Of a stretch of DNA of 64,000 nucleotides, positions 23,701-38,700 are shown one piece after another. The position numbers were made by a program, and so were the translations under genes. The notes beneath the pieces are model-generated. The model was not told where the DNA came from. It saw nothing but the letters and a program-made list of their open reading frames with translations, and ran no database searches. How positions within the stretch are numbered: position 1 is the stretch's first letter; each line of letters starts with the position of its first letter. Source of the DNA: Balaenoptera acutorostrata (lineage: Eukaryota > Chordata > Mammalia > Artiodactyla > Balaenopteridae); the NCBI RefSeq assembly GCF_949987535.1, contig NC_080078.1, forward strand, positions 23,828,942 to 23,892,941, given 5' to 3'.

Positions 23701-26700
23701 ATCCCAACTACTATTTAAACAAATAATTAATTATGAATTTAAAATAGGTATTATTTAAATGAGATAATTATTTAAATTATCCCAACTATTATCTTGTTTA
23801 TACCACCTTTTGCTTGTTAAACCTTTTTTTTCAGGGACCAAACTCGGCATTCTCAACCCAAATAAACTGAAAATTTTTCAGCTTTCAGTTACTGCTATTG
23901 AGTTAATGGTGTTTCCCTGTTTTCTAAATCCACAAGGAGGAACCCTACGTCCCCATTTATTCTGAAGAAACTTGAGACCACTTTGATTTTTTTCTTACGG
24001 AGGAACTGCCAGTAAAAAACTGTTGTAAAAAATAAACAAAACGACAACAACAACAAAAAACTTCTCACCTTTATGTCCAGACCCTGGACAGAGGCTGAAC
24101 GAAAAGTGAGTTTGGGCAAACTGAGTGAGGACATTTGGCTTTCAACCTACCCACTGAGGAAGGAATCAGTATTGTGCCATGCCATCTTATCACTAGGGCA
24201 ACTTGCAAAAGTAAGTAAATGTCTATTAGGCATGAGATGCTCATAATATTATTATAAAATAAATGAATAAATAAAAGAGGACCACACATGGGCCAATGAG
24301 GACATTGCCCTAATCCTGCACACCTGGAGTCTAAAATAAAAATTAGTGCATTAATTAAATTCAATGAAAGCAATGAGATAAATCTATAAGTACAGGCATG
24401 GAAGGATGACAAGGCGTACTGACAGAATTAGTAAGAGCAAACTCCATTAGCGATTTTGCAGTGTGACCCCATTTTTGTCTTTGAAAATTATATAGTATAC
24501 ACACACACAAAGCAGTGCATAGACAAATCTGGAGAAATATACATAGACTAGAATATTAAAATGGTCTGTTGTGGATAAGATTTCAAATGACTCTGTTTCT
24601 GTGTTTAATTTCTAGAACTTTCTCAGAAGATTGCATAGGGCCTATTGAACTAAATGAACCTTGACAACAGAACTGTCAGGTCAAGATGAAATTTCAGTTA
24701 ATTCAGAAGAAAATAATATTTCAAAGGACAATAGGCAGACTTAGAACAACGTACGCAGACTTAGAACAACGTACACTTAGAGTACAGAAGGGACCCACAC
24801 TTACTGCTCAGCCAGGACTATGGCTCTGGTTACAACGTCAGGTATAATTACTCGAGACAGACAAATATTTACCTCCTCAGGAACTCCCCCAGGAAGGAAT
24901 CAGCTAAAGAGAACACAAAATCCATCAGAAGGAGCCGGTAGATTTCTTGGCCAATGAGCGTTTCCCAACACTGGAAAGCAAACAAGATTTGGGATGTGGG
25001 AGGAGGCAGCGGTCTCCACATAGTTCCCATCTGTTCCTGGCCCCCTGTGCTCATAAGAATGTGGCTGGTGGCTTAGTTTGACTGAGTCTTTGCGTGCCCA
25101 GAAAAGCAGACCCACTCTCAACAGAAATGCACCTTTAGGGTGAATTTGTTTTCAAGAATGTTTATTCTCGGGCTTCCCTGGTGGCGCAGTGGTTGAGAGT
25201 CTGCCTGCTAATGCAGGGAACGCGGGTTCGCGCCCTGGTCTGGGAGGATCCCACATGCCGCGGAGCGACTAGGCCCCTAGCCACAACTGCTGAGCCTGCG
25301 CATCTGGAGCCTGTGCTCCGCAACAAGAGAGGCTGCGACAGTGAGAGGCCCGTGCACCGCGATGAAGAGTGGCCCCCGCTTGCCACAACTAGAGAAAGCC
25401 CTAGCACAGAAACGAAGACCCAACATAGCAATCAATCAATCAATCTTTAAAAAAAAAAAAAAAAAAAGGAATTATGGTACAAAAATATCATGGGGAAAAA
25501 GTAAAAGTCCTTGTGAAATAAATAACTCCTTGGGAACCCTTAAAAAAAAAAAAAAAGAATGTTTATTCTCTTCCTGTGCTCCTTCTTCCCCCATTAAGGC
25601 TTGCCATCCTCAGGTACCCAAACTTTCCCTTCTCACTAGCTCTCCCCTTTAACACTTTTCTTCTTTGTCCTATGCCCTCTGGATCCCGTTTCTCAGCCAA
25701 GGAGAGCAGGAGGTGTCAATGGCTAATAATGCCTCCACTCCTTTTGCTTATTAACCTTATGAAAAACCAATTAATATCTTCTTGTTTAAGAAAGTGGCCT
25801 AGAGGTTTAGCAGACTAGCACAAACGGGAAGGTTGAATTAATCAGCTTATGAAAATGGTGGTTAGTTACCTCTGTAGGAAGTCAGTGCTATGAGCTGATG
25901 GATTGGGAGCTTTTAGATTTGGCTGAATGAGGAAAGTTTCAGGTATACAGCCCAAGGATGGATGGAAGAATGGATGGATGATTAGATGAATAGATGGACA
26001 AGTAGATGGACAGATGGATGGAAAAATAACATGATATCTGCTCTAATATCATAAGCAGAAGCTCTTGAGAAACTCACTTCCTCCCTGGTGGTCAAAGGCA
26101 AACTTAAGGCAAAACAGCATGGAAATCTCACCTCATCACCAGACACGGCCACAGTGTTGAGCCAATAGTGACAAAGAATTCCAATGATTGGTAATTTCAC
26201 CAAGATGTTTCTAAAAAACAGCAGCAAAAACAACTACCATTACCCTCCACGGCAGTCATTAGTGCTGTTTGCCAATATTTCCTTTGGGGCATATGGTAGG
26301 ATGGAAATTCCTGCCCCCCTGTGGTTGAGTGGGTCTATATCGCTAGATCTGGCAAATGAGTTGTGAGCAGAAACGATGTATGTCATTTTGTGTCACTTCT
26401 AGACTAGAGCATTTAAATGCCAGTGAGACTCTTCAAGACTTACTGTCTTCCCTCTGGAATGACAATCAGAAGTATTTGAGATGGTTGCTGCAATCTCAGC
26501 CTGGATCCCTGAGTGACTAACATGAGCAGAAATCCCCTGCCAATCCACAATGGGCATGTAGCATGGACAAGAAATAAACATTTGTATTCTAGACCACTGA
26601 GAGTTTGAGGCGGGGGATGTTTGTTACCACAGTTTAACCTCATTTATTCCGACTGATACACCTTCTTTTGGGTATCTCCAAATTACCTGATTTCATTTCT

Positions 26701-29700
26701 CACTGTAATAGTAGTACATATACATACTATTCATCAGGTGCTACCGTGGACAGTAAACATGCTAAGCACTTTATCAAATCATCCCTCTTAATCTTTACAA
26801 CTCTATCATAGGGTAGATAGTATATTATGCCTATCTTACCGATGAGGAAACAGAAACGTAGAGAGATGAAATAACTTGTATGAGATCACACTATTTGTTT
26901 AGGGTCATGGCAAAGGTTCAAACCGAGGACCATCTGATTTAACAGCCTGAGGTCTTAAACCCAGTCACTTTGCCTAAATCAATGCCTTCTGGTTTTAAGA
27001 AGTCTTCAGCATTGGTGTGCCAAGAATCATGCACAACTAGACCAGTGATTCTCAAAGTGTGGTCCCCAGACCAGCAGTAGCATCTGTAAACTTGTTAGAA
27101 AGTCACATTTTCTGGCCCCAACCCGGATCTGCTGAATCAGAAACTCTGGGGTTGGGGCCCAGCAATCCTTCCAGGTAATTCTGGTGCACGCTAAAAGTTG
27201 AGAACCATTGCACTAGACAACATTGTGAAGAAAGGAACAGGATCCGTCTTTTTCAACTCCAGATCCCAAACCTCTTACCCAGTGCTTAGCCTATAGTAGA
27301 CCCTCAATAGCTACTAGATTAACACCTTAGTATACAGTGATACTGTGATTTATAATAAGAAATATGTATTTGGTCTTCTTTCCCTTTTCTGGCACTGAGC
27401 TCCTAAAGCCGTTGGAATTTCCTAAATGAGGAGAGCTATCAAGGTGCCTTTTGTTATATTAATGAAGTGACTGTTGGGAAGCCCCGAGGTCTATTAAGGT
27501 TAGGGGCTGGTTGCCATGACAACCAATCCTGTGATTAGAGGGTCTGAACTCAGCTTGCCTATCTCAGACTCCAGGGAGGGGAGAGGGGCTGGAGTTGAGT
27601 TCAACCACCAGTGGCCAATCATTTAATCAATCATGTCTATGTAATGAAGCCTCCGTAAAAACCCAAAAGGAGGGGGTTCAGAGAGCTTCCGGATGGGTGA
27701 CAGGACAATATTTGGAGAGAGTGGAAATCTCTGAGAGGGCAAGGAATCTCCGCACCCCTTCCCCATACCTTGCCCTACATACCTCTTCTACCTGGCTGTC
27801 CCTGAGTTATATCCTTTCATAATAAAGCAGTAATCTAGTAAGTAAAGTGTTTCTCTGAATTATGTGGGCCGCTCTAGCAAACTAATCAAACCTGAGGAGA
27901 AGTTCATTGGAACCTCCGATCTCTAGCTAGTCGGTCAGAAGCCCAGGTGACAACATGGATCTGTGACTGGCATCTGAAGTAGGGGTGGGGGCAGTGTTGT
28001 GGGACTGAGCCCTTACCTTGTGGGATCTGACGCTATCTCCAGGTAGATAGTGTCAGAGTTGAATTAAACTATACGACACCAACTGATAGTGGAGAATGGT
28101 TTAGTGATGTGGGAAAACCCCACACATCAGAATTGGTGTCAGAACATATACATTTACTGCAGTATAACTCCAGGTTAAACTAGAAAACACACTCTTTTAA
28201 GCCAAGAGAAGCTTATCATAGGTCAGAATGATTGTCTATTTCTGAGCTTTCTCGTTTTCTCTGCGTGTAGAGAAGATTTTAAATATTTTATGAAGCAATA
28301 CATAGGGCTAATATATATTAAAAGATAATGAATCTCTCTTGGGATCAGAAAAATGCAAATTAGATAAAGGGATTAGATCAAAATGACACACTGAGCATAC
28401 ATGCCTACCACCTCTCTATGCAAATTCTATTGAAATGATAGAAAAGTTAAAAGCTAAAAGACCCATAAAGCAGAGGAAAACAAAAAAAGTCACCAAGGAC
28501 AGACCAGAAATACAGAGGGATTTATGGAAAATAAAAAGCAGAAATAAAAATATGAAAAGATTAAAGAAAGATTAAAATATAAAAAGGGGTTGGAGAAAAC
28601 CCCAGTTTAAAACAAATTTGGCAGAGGACTTCCTCAGAGCTTGTGGTAGTTCTGAGGATGCCCGGAGCTTAGAGACAGCAGATACGAAGTGTCTGGAAAG
28701 GGCAGCTGGGTGATTATTTGACTTTGCTAGATGTCAGAAAACCTCAAAGCAACACCTGCAGACCTCAGAAGAGGTAGTTAGAATACAGAGTCTTTGGCCC
28801 ACTCAAACCCGCATTCAAGTAGAAAGGCAAAATAAAAGACATGTGGGAATGTGGAATTACTTAGAAGGCTGACCATCCTGAGATCTACTCTAAAATGATG
28901 TCTTATCGTCTGCTATAAAACGAGGAAGTTGTAAGTAGGATACATTTAACAAACACTGGTGAGCAAAGAAGCCAGTCAAACTTAATGTGTATGTCCAAAA
29001 AAATTGCTTTATGCCCCTGAATTGTACATTTAAAATGGTTAAAATGGTTTTTTTAACCACAACAACAAAAAAATCCCAATTGTTTCTAACCATTGAAAGG
29101 AGGCACCCAGACGTGTAGGGTGGGTAGAAGTGAAGGCTTTCTCAGATTTTTTTCCTCAGGTGAATAATACATATATAGATTAACTCTAAACATTAATCTT
29201 AGAAGTCAGCCAATTTTTTCTGTGAAAGGCCAGACAGTAAATAATTTTGGCCTTGCAGGCCATACAGTCTGTGTCCCATCGCTGCAGTTGTAGCGGGAAA
29301 GCAGCCATAGATAATATGTCACCAGTGGACATGGTTGCACTCCAATAAGATTTTATTTATGAAAATGGGAGGCAGGCTGGGCCTGCAGGTCGTAGTTTGC
29401 TAACTGCTGATCTAAAACATATATGTGTATATATGTATATGTGTGTGTTAAAATATGCTTGTTACAAATTTAAGGGTAACAAATGTTTAAGATCTGTATG
29501 AAGAAACTATAAACATAGACATAAGCATAGATATGCTATTCCAGGAGCAAGGAATGGCCAGTGCAAAGGTCCTGAGGTGGGTATGCAGTTTGGCATGTTT
29601 GTGAACAATCAGAAGGCGAGTGAGGCTGGGGGCACTGAGGAAGGCGGGGGAGAGGTAGAAAATGAAGTTGGAAAGCTGGCCAGGAGCCAGATCTCAGAGG

Positions 29701-32700
29701 CCATGGTAAGGTAATGGCTCTGGAATTGATCAGCAAAGAAAGTCAATCTACGTGTACAGCCTTATCATTATAAACACCACTGTAACCAGGAATTGGTCAG
29801 GGCACTAGCCAGGAAGAAGCAATAAGGACACAATTTGGGTAGTTTTATACTCTGTTTATCAAAACTGTGGGGTCACCTCTAGCACATACAGTGCCTTTGT
29901 GGGAATCACAAAAAGACACCCCTTCCCAGCCAATGAACTGCCAAAAACCAACCCCTCCACTTCCATTTGGGTGGCTGAATTACAAAAATGCACCTGCTCC
30001 TCCCGGATGATTCAGTGGGTACTCGGCCTCACAGTTTGACTCATGGGAACACTGGATGATATCAGTCCCCACACAACGCCTTAGTCAAGAACATTTGTGC
30101 AGTGCACAACCTGCCCATCTGTACATCTCATAACTGAGAACTATGTTAATCCTCAGGCTGGGAGCAATTGGAAAAGATAAGCCATTACTCTGAGCAAAAG
30201 GCAGATGTACTCAATAATTGTATTTCCTCAGGGCTCTTTGGACTTCATGGCTATTAACCCATACCATAAAAACACACTTTACTCTTGAAATTCTTTCTGG
30301 AAAACAGAACTTTGATACTTGAGTGTAACCTTTTCTAGCTTCCATCCATTTCCCTCCATAAAAATGGAAGCTGGTGTGGGGAGTGATAGCCACACTTACC
30401 GGATCAGGAGGACACAGACTTCATGCCTTGGCACCTCATAGTGCTCCACCAGCCTGAACATGGAGTAGAAGCGAGGCACGACCAGGTTGATGCAGGACAC
30501 AACGAAAGGCAGTAACAGTACCGCCCCGGGGTTCCCGTGGTTCGCCACGAACTACAGGGGATGGAGGGAGAGAATCAAGATGCCAACTGTACACTGGACC
30601 CCTCTCTGCCTGACTCAGAAGACCCCCCCACCCCCGCCGTCACAATGGGAAAACCGCAGAAGTAGATCCTCTGAGGTTAGCTATTAAGGTACCATTTATC
30701 CAGCACTTACCCTGGGCCGAGAATTACCCACATGATGCTTTAATTCCCACTACAGCCCAGCAGGTGGGTGTTAATAGACTTAACTGATGGACAACCTGAG
30801 GCTCAGAGAGGTGAAGATACTTGCCCAGGGTCACCCAGCTAGGAAGTGGCAGATTCAAACCCAGGTCTATCAGACTCAGGGACCTGAGCTCCAACAGCCA
30901 TTCTGCGACTTTACTTTGCTTACCAAGAGGTTTGGAAGAATGCGAATGTGCTCCTGGCCTTTGGAACAAAAGCTTGAGTCACTGAAGCTACCACACAAGG
31001 GAATTTCTCCTCCCCTCTCCTGCATGCCCTTGTTCATTTCACCAGGCTTCGCCTGTCCTCAGGTGCTGAATTAGGGGCAAGGGGAGCCTCTACTAGCACA
31101 TGCTGCACATTTGTATGAGGGTCAGAGGGGCGTCCCTGCCTTCAGGTGTTTGGCTGGAAGGAAGCCTGGGCTGCCCCTCTGCCAGACGCCCTTGGGGTAA
31201 GGGATTCCAGTGGATTTATCGATGTCTGACAATTTCCCATTCCCCACCCCCAGGCCTGACTCTGCCTCTATCTACCTCTAGATGGTTTTGAAAGCACCAC
31301 ATGTACTTCTGGCAGTATCTTTGGAGCCAGAGTAACCTAGGTTCAAATGCTGCCCCCCTCCCCATGCTTATAAGCTGCAAGGTTTCGAACCAGATGCATA
31401 GCTTCTCTGAGCCTCTGTCCCAGTCTGCATGATAGGGAGATTATCACGTAACCCACAGAGACACTGTAAGAATTAAGTGAGACCAAATAAGGGAACGTCT
31501 AGCCGCAGGGCTGCTAAATGACACGGCTGGGGGCACCATTCACGAGAAACTGTAGCTGCCAGTGAATGCGACCCCTGGAGTTGTGCAGAGGGTTGATCCT
31601 GCCTGGCACAGGCAGATGTTCAAACAATGGGAATGATTCCACTTCTACCTCCTCTCCTCCTTAGCTGCCCTCCTTCACTTCAGGTAAGTGTGAAGAAAAT
31701 CTTCCAGGTCAAGGAGAAACTCAGAAGTCTCCTTTATACCTACAACTGCCCTGTCACAGCTTCCACCCTAGGTAGGCAGTGCCAGACCCCAGAGGACAGC
31801 GATTCAATTTTGTCTCTTTCAGGGAAATCCTTAATATGGTTAATGACAAAGCCTTAGGTTTATATAATCTCACACCCATTTTCTTGCTGGCTCCTTCGGT
31901 TTTTCATCCATTGGGTTGAGCACCTACTACGTACCAGGTATTGGGCCAGGTGCCTCACTATTCTTTTGAAGAGACAAATGCATAAACAAGCATTTTCAAT
32001 GTTGCATGTGACCAGCGCACAGGGAAAGATTGCAGAGTCAGGCACACCTAACTCAATCTAGTAAGGGTGGTGATGCTGAGAAAAGACTTCCTGGAGGAAG
32101 TGTCACTTGTGCTGAGGTCTAGAGGAAGAAAAGGAGGAGCTTGCCAGATGAAGGGAAGTGGGGGAGGGCAGTGCAGGATGAATGTTTCCCATCCAGAGAT
32201 GAGGAAAAACATGGTGTGTTCAGGGAACTATGGACACACCATTTAGTGTTGCTGGTGTGAGATATGGGTGGCTGTGGGGTGTTGAGGCTAGAGATGCGGG
32301 CAGGGGTCACATCACAAAAGATCTATCAATCATGCCATGGAGGATAGATTTTATATTTAGAGTAATGGGAAGCCATTAAAGAAAGTGACACAATCAGACC
32401 AACCTGCACCACAATTCTAGGGGTTGGCAAAATGGGCTAAAATTAGTCCCATTTTCCAGAAGACTGAAACCTACAGAAAAACAGTACTTTGTCCACCCAG
32501 CTAATTAGTCTCAGAGTTCATATCATTAAAAAAAAAAAAAAGAAAAAGCTAACATTCCTTCAATCACCCACGGTACCAGGCACTAAGTAGACTCTCCACA
32601 TAACTTTTCTCTAGTCCTGACCACACACCTACAAAGCAGGTAGTCCCAGTTTACAGGTAAGGAATCCAGGGCTTGGGAAGAGTAAATCACTTGCCAAATT

Positions 32701-35700
32701 CCATCTGTTCACAATACTTATTGAGTGTCTACTCGGTGCCAGGGGCTATGAGAGACATTAGGGATATAATAATAAAGGAGGAAACCAGAACCTGATCCCA
32801 GGTCTGTGGCCAAAGTTCCCATCTCTCCACTAGGCCAGCTTCCCACTCTGAGGTGTTCACACACGTCACCTGGGTATGTTCTTGTGATGCAGATTCTGGG
32901 TCCGTGGGTCAAGGGAGGGACCCAGGATTCTGCATTTTTTAGCAAACTTCCCGCTGGTGCCGATGCTGCTGGCCACGACCCCAGTTTGAGTGGTGGGCTC
33001 TCCCCTCCCCTCCCCCTCCTGCATCCCGTCCCTTCACCTGCTTCTCTGTGCTCTGGACCCTGGAGTTCCTGCCTCTCTGGTTACCTCTGAGTTGTTCTCA
33101 GCCAGGTAATAAACGGCTGTACAGCAGGCAATGCTCACTCCAGTAGAGACAACCCAGGCTGCCAGGTGGGCAGCGAAGCGAATCAACCGCTGATTGAGTG
33201 TTAACTTGACTTTCTCCTGACGGATTTCTGACAGGTTCTCCTGTAAACACAAGGAAATCAAGTTCACCCGCAGACCCACTCCACGGTCAGCAAAGATTCC
33301 CCCCCAGGTCTTGCTGCCCCTAGTGACACAAACCCACCCCAGATCCACAAGAAAGAGGGGGAAAGTGCACAATGAACTTGGATTAAGAGACCTGTGGGAA
33401 AATCTCTAATGGGCAAGACCCCCATCATTTCATTAACTACATCTTCCCTCTCAGAGAAACAGATTGGGACCATGATCTTGGGAAAATACATTGAGGCCAT
33501 AGAACCTCCTTGAAGAATAAGGCTGTGTGTCTACACCAGGGAACCCTCTTGTCAAAGCCCCTTCGTCTATAAATTCTGCTTGCTCTTTTTTTTTTCTTTT
33601 TTGATATTTTTTTCTATAGACCGGGGTTTGTCAACCTTAGCTCTATCGTCATGCAGAGTTTGATAATCCTGTGACAGGGGGGCTGTCCTGTGCACTGCAG
33701 AATCTTGAGCAGCATCCCTGGCCTCTACCCACGAGGTGCCAGGACCACACACTCCCTGGCTGCAACAACCAAAAAAGCCTCCAGACATTGCCATGCGTCC
33801 CCAGGGCAAAACCGCCCCGAGTTGAAAACCACTGGATAAAAATTTAAACCTGGAACTGTGAGGTCGAGAAGTATTTACATTTAGACCTTTGTTAGAAATT
33901 GTTAAACTGTCCTCCGGCGAGCTTATATCAATAACAAAGCCACCACGTTGTGTGAAAATGTCCATTTCCCTACACCATCACCGGTCCTGGGCATTTAAAA
34001 TAGATTTAGGGTTTTTTTGCCAATATCATGGAGAATTTAAAAAAAAATTCATTATTACTTTAAGAAAAGTTACAGACATATTGAAGGAGGAGCGAGGACT
34101 GGCCATGGGAAGGGGTGTAAAGCTAGCTTGCCTTACCCTTATCTCAGTGCTCAGATTCTTCTGTTTCAGCTTTACAGCGCTTTCATGAGTGACGGTGAAA
34201 TCCCAGCAAAAGATGAGTTTAGCAATCCGTCTGGAGTAAATGTGTGGGTTAATTAAGTTGTTCCGGAAATACCTGGCCATGCTAGGGAAGGCAGAAACCA
34301 AAATACCCAAAGGTTATTAGGACAGGCATTGGGGGTGCAGGGAGTATAACAAAGAAAAGTCCCATCATTAACGGTGAAAGGCAACATGGAAGAGTTAGCC
34401 CCAAGTTCTTCTGGAACAGGGCAACAGCAAACAGAATAGTCAGGAATGCCGGCTTTGGGATCTGACTTTGTAATCTTAGATTGCCAGCTGGGGGATTTTG
34501 TCATTTTAACTGTTCTGACCCTCAGCTTCCACCACTATATAATGGGGAGAATAATGGTTCACACCTCACAGAGTTATTATGGGAGTTGTATTAGTTTCTG
34601 CTATAACAAATTGCCCCAAACTTACTGGCTTAAAACAGCACTTATTTATTCTTACTGGAGGTCAGAAATCAGAAAATGGGTCTAAAATCAAGGTATTGGC
34701 AGAGTTGTATTCCTTCTGGAGACTTTAAGGGAGAATATGTTTCCCTGCCTTTTTCCAGCATCTAGAGGCTGCCTACATTCCCTGGCTTGTCGCGCCTTCA
34801 TCTTCAAAGCCAGAAGAGTAGCATATTCCACTTTCTCTCTGACTTTGACCCTCCTGCCTCCCACTTTCAAGGACTTTGGGATTACATTAGCCCATTTTAA
34901 GATCCTTAATTTCATCAATCAAAATCGCTTTTGCCAAAATAATAAAAAAATTAAAAATTAAAATTAAAAAAAAATTTTTAAATCCCTTTTGCCAGATAAG
35001 GTTACATATTCACAGGTTCTGGGGATTAGGACATGGACATCTTTGAAAGGGGGAGCATTATTCAGCCCACCACAAGAGTCAATGTAGCCCTTAGGGCAGT
35101 AAGCACACGATAAAGGCAGCTGTTACTATCATGGAGATGTCAGTAGGATTCAGTGAAACTGGGCCCAGGAAGCACTTAGCACTAAGCCTGGCATGTAAAA
35201 AATGCTGAGTAAAATGGACACTACCTTTCCAAAATTTGCCACCACTGAGTAATAACAGCTTAAGAAACAGAAACATTTCCTAGTTTGATAGGACAAAACA
35301 GAATCTTGTTTTATTTTGGATGATCGTGCTGGCAGTGAGGTTGTTATGGGATGAATTGTATCCTCTAAAAATTAATATATTGACGTCCTAACCCCTAGTA
35401 CCTGAGAAATTGACTGTATTTGGAGATAGGGTCTTTACAGAGGTAATTAAGTCAAAGTGAGATCATTTTAGGTGAGCCCTAATCCAGTATGGCTAGTGCC
35501 CTTATAAGAAGGGGATATTAGGACTCAGATATGCACCAAGGGCAGATCACATGAGGACACAGTGAGAAGGCAGCTGTCTGCAAGCCAAGGAGAGAGGCCC
35601 AGGAGAAACCAACCCTGCTGACACCTTGAACTTGGACTTATAGCCTCCAGAATTTGAGAAGAAAAATTTTTGTTGTTTAAGTCCCCCAGTCTGTGGTACT

Positions 35701-38700
35701 TTGTTTCAAAGACCTAGTAAACAATAGGTTTAACAGATTGAGCATCTGTACCTCCTCTTTCACCGTTGTCAATTGACAATGGTCAAAACTACTTGAGTTG
35801 GGGCTTCCCTGGTGGCACAGTGGTTGAGAGTCTGCCTGCCAATGCAGGGGACACGGGTTCGAGCCCTGGTCTGGGAAGATCTCACATGCCAGGGAGCAAC
35901 TGGGCCAGTGAGCCACAATTACTGAGCCTGCGTGTCTGGAGCCTGTGCTCCGCAACAAGAGAGGCCGCAATAGTGAGAGGCCCACACACCGCGATGAAGA
36001 GTGGCCCCCGCTAGCCGCAGCTAGAGAAAGCCCTCGCACAGAAACGAAGACCCAACACAGCCATAAATAAATAAATAAATAAATAAAAGAAAGTCTTTCT
36101 TCTTAAAAAAAAACCAAAACTACTTAAGTCATTGCATACTTATTTTCAGACTGACAAATTTCTTTAAAAGCACATGAAAACTTCTCTTCCTCTATCCAAA
36201 CTTATACTTTATGTTCTAGGACAAGGAACGATCAGACAGCAATAGAAAGTTGAAATTGCAGAGAAACTGTTTCTCCAGTAACTTTTGAGTCTCTTGAATT
36301 TTGCCTAAATCTAAAAAGAGCTTAGAATCAGAAAATGCAGACATTCTATACCTGAAGAGCAAACTGAAAAAGCAGACAACCAAGCACGCTCCGATTGTGA
36401 AGATGTAGGCCAGCTGCATGTTGTAGGAGGTCCCACTGTTCCCATGCTGGTTTGCAGTATTGGTGTAAAAGCCGTAGTACATCACTGTGTCCGTAAAATA
36501 ACCCTGAAAGGGACAATAAACCCCAGGTCAGGTGGATCTCTTGAGAAAACAATGAATGACTATGGTCTGCACAGTTGACCTGTTCCGTATGCAAGAAGTC
36601 TGCACTGGTCAGTGTAGATATTTTGTTTGCCAGGAAAGAGGCACCCAAGGCCACTGAGAACCTAGACATCGTATCACTAGGCTCTCAGAGGTGGAAAGGA
36701 ATCTCAAACCAACATAACTTTACAATGGAGGGACCCAGCGATCACCACCTGGACCCAGTGACCAAGCCAAGCATGATTAAAAGCAGGACAGCCAGCCATT
36801 TTGTGCCTCTGTCCTCTATCAAGTATTATGGTCAAACAGGTTTAAAACGAAACAAATCAAGCCTTTAGGTCTAAAGTTCAATTTACAGGAAATAAGGAGT
36901 CTGTATAAACTAGAGAAACAAATTAGAGAGACCCGGAGGAAACAATTTGACAATTGTAGAAAGTAGAACATTGGAATCTGCATGACAACTGGCCTGGTTT
37001 CTGCAATAAGCCCATGTCAAGAAAAAAGGAGGAAGGGACTGAGGAGATCATTCTAGATTAATAGAGACTTCAGAGAAAAACAACTGAATGCAAAGAGAGT
37101 GTGGTCTTTGCTTGGATCCTGGTCTGAACAAAAAGCTATGAAAGACATTTGGCGGACAACTGGGAAAATTTGAATATGGTCTGGATTTTAGATGATATTA
37201 ACTTTTAATATTGCCAGGTGTGATAATGTATATGCCTGCAGGAAAATGTCCTCATTGTCCAGAGATGCATATTAAAGAAATTCAGCTGATGTCTGTGATT
37301 TACTGTAAAATACTTCAAAAAACAATAAGATAAAACAAATTTGGGAAAATGGTAGCAATTTAAAATCTGCGTAGTGGGTCTTTGGGTGTTTATTTTACTA
37401 CTCTTTATTTTCCTGTATGTTTGAAATTTTTCATAATAAAATGTTTCATATATACAAATATACACAATAATGAGAAAAAAGTGAAGGATAAATTGACACA
37501 ATAATTCCATTTGAATGTGTCTATCCCAAGGAAAAAAAAATTTTAACAGAAAAAGAAAAAAGAAAGACGAATGGAGGAACCTTACTGTGAATGCTCTACT
37601 ACAAGAGTAGGCAAACTCTTTCTGTAAAGAGCTAGATAGTAAATATCTTGGGCTTGGCCAGCCCATAACCGCTCACCTCTGCTATTGTAGCAGGAAAGCA
37701 GCACAGACACGGAAACAAATAGTTGTGGCTGTGTTCCAAAAGAACTTAACCGAAAAGACACCGAAATTTGAATTTCATATAAATTTTATGTTTCACAAAA
37801 TGTTATCCTTCTTTTCATTTTTTTCCAACCATTTAAAAACGTGGAAGGCAATCTTATTTTGCAGGCTATACAGATTTGGTTCTTGGGCTGTAGTTTGCTT
37901 ATCCACAGAATCTCAGTGGCAGAAATCTCTTCTAGAAGGTAAACTCACAAGGCAGGGGCTATGTGCTTCAGTAAGGAGCTAGGTAGATATACCGTGGTTG
38001 TTAATAAAAAGAATAATATGGATGTATATCCATGCTCAAGATTCATAGTAATGCAAAAAAAAAAAAGTTGCAAAGCAAGATTTGTAGTATCTCATCTTCT
38101 TTTATTAAAAAAAAAAAAAAGTTTAACTATCTATCTACCTATGTATCTATGACTGTATAGAAAGAAAAATGGTGGACAGAGGTACACTCCAAACTGGAGA
38201 GTTAGACAAAAGAAGGAGGGTAAAATAGACTTTCTCTTAGTTTGCTCTCTTCTATACTAGGAATTTTTTTCTTAAGGAGGACTGTATTTTGTAGAAAGAA
38301 ATAAAAGAAAGAAAAGGTAGATCTGTGAACACCAGTATGAGATGTCCGCTACATATTAGGTGGAAGAAAGCAAGTCATAGGCAGTCTATAGGAATAATTC
38401 ATCTTTTGTTAAAAAAAGATGCATATGTCCATGCACAATGTGTCCATTTGTGTGCAGAGAAGAGGATTCTGGACAACAAAAAATGTTAACAACATGTTCA
38501 CCTCAGGAGACAGAAATTCTACTAGGCTGTGTATATGTTACTTTGGGGGAAAAAAAGAAATCATTTTAAACACCCTCTTTCCCCATCGGTTGACTCCCAG
38601 GCAAAACGAGAGGCCTGGAAGGGTGACGGGCAGACCTGTCCCTGGGTCTCCAAGGTGTGAACTCCGGGCAGGGGATGGAGCACTTACAGCCCCGGTTAAA

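Noticed and set aside
37205..37666. 153-codon frame on the - strand
   Set aside because: Antisense to an old L1 3' fragment and the start of a MER20-like element; composition is rich in F, Y, H and I, as expected of AT-rich non-coding DNA.
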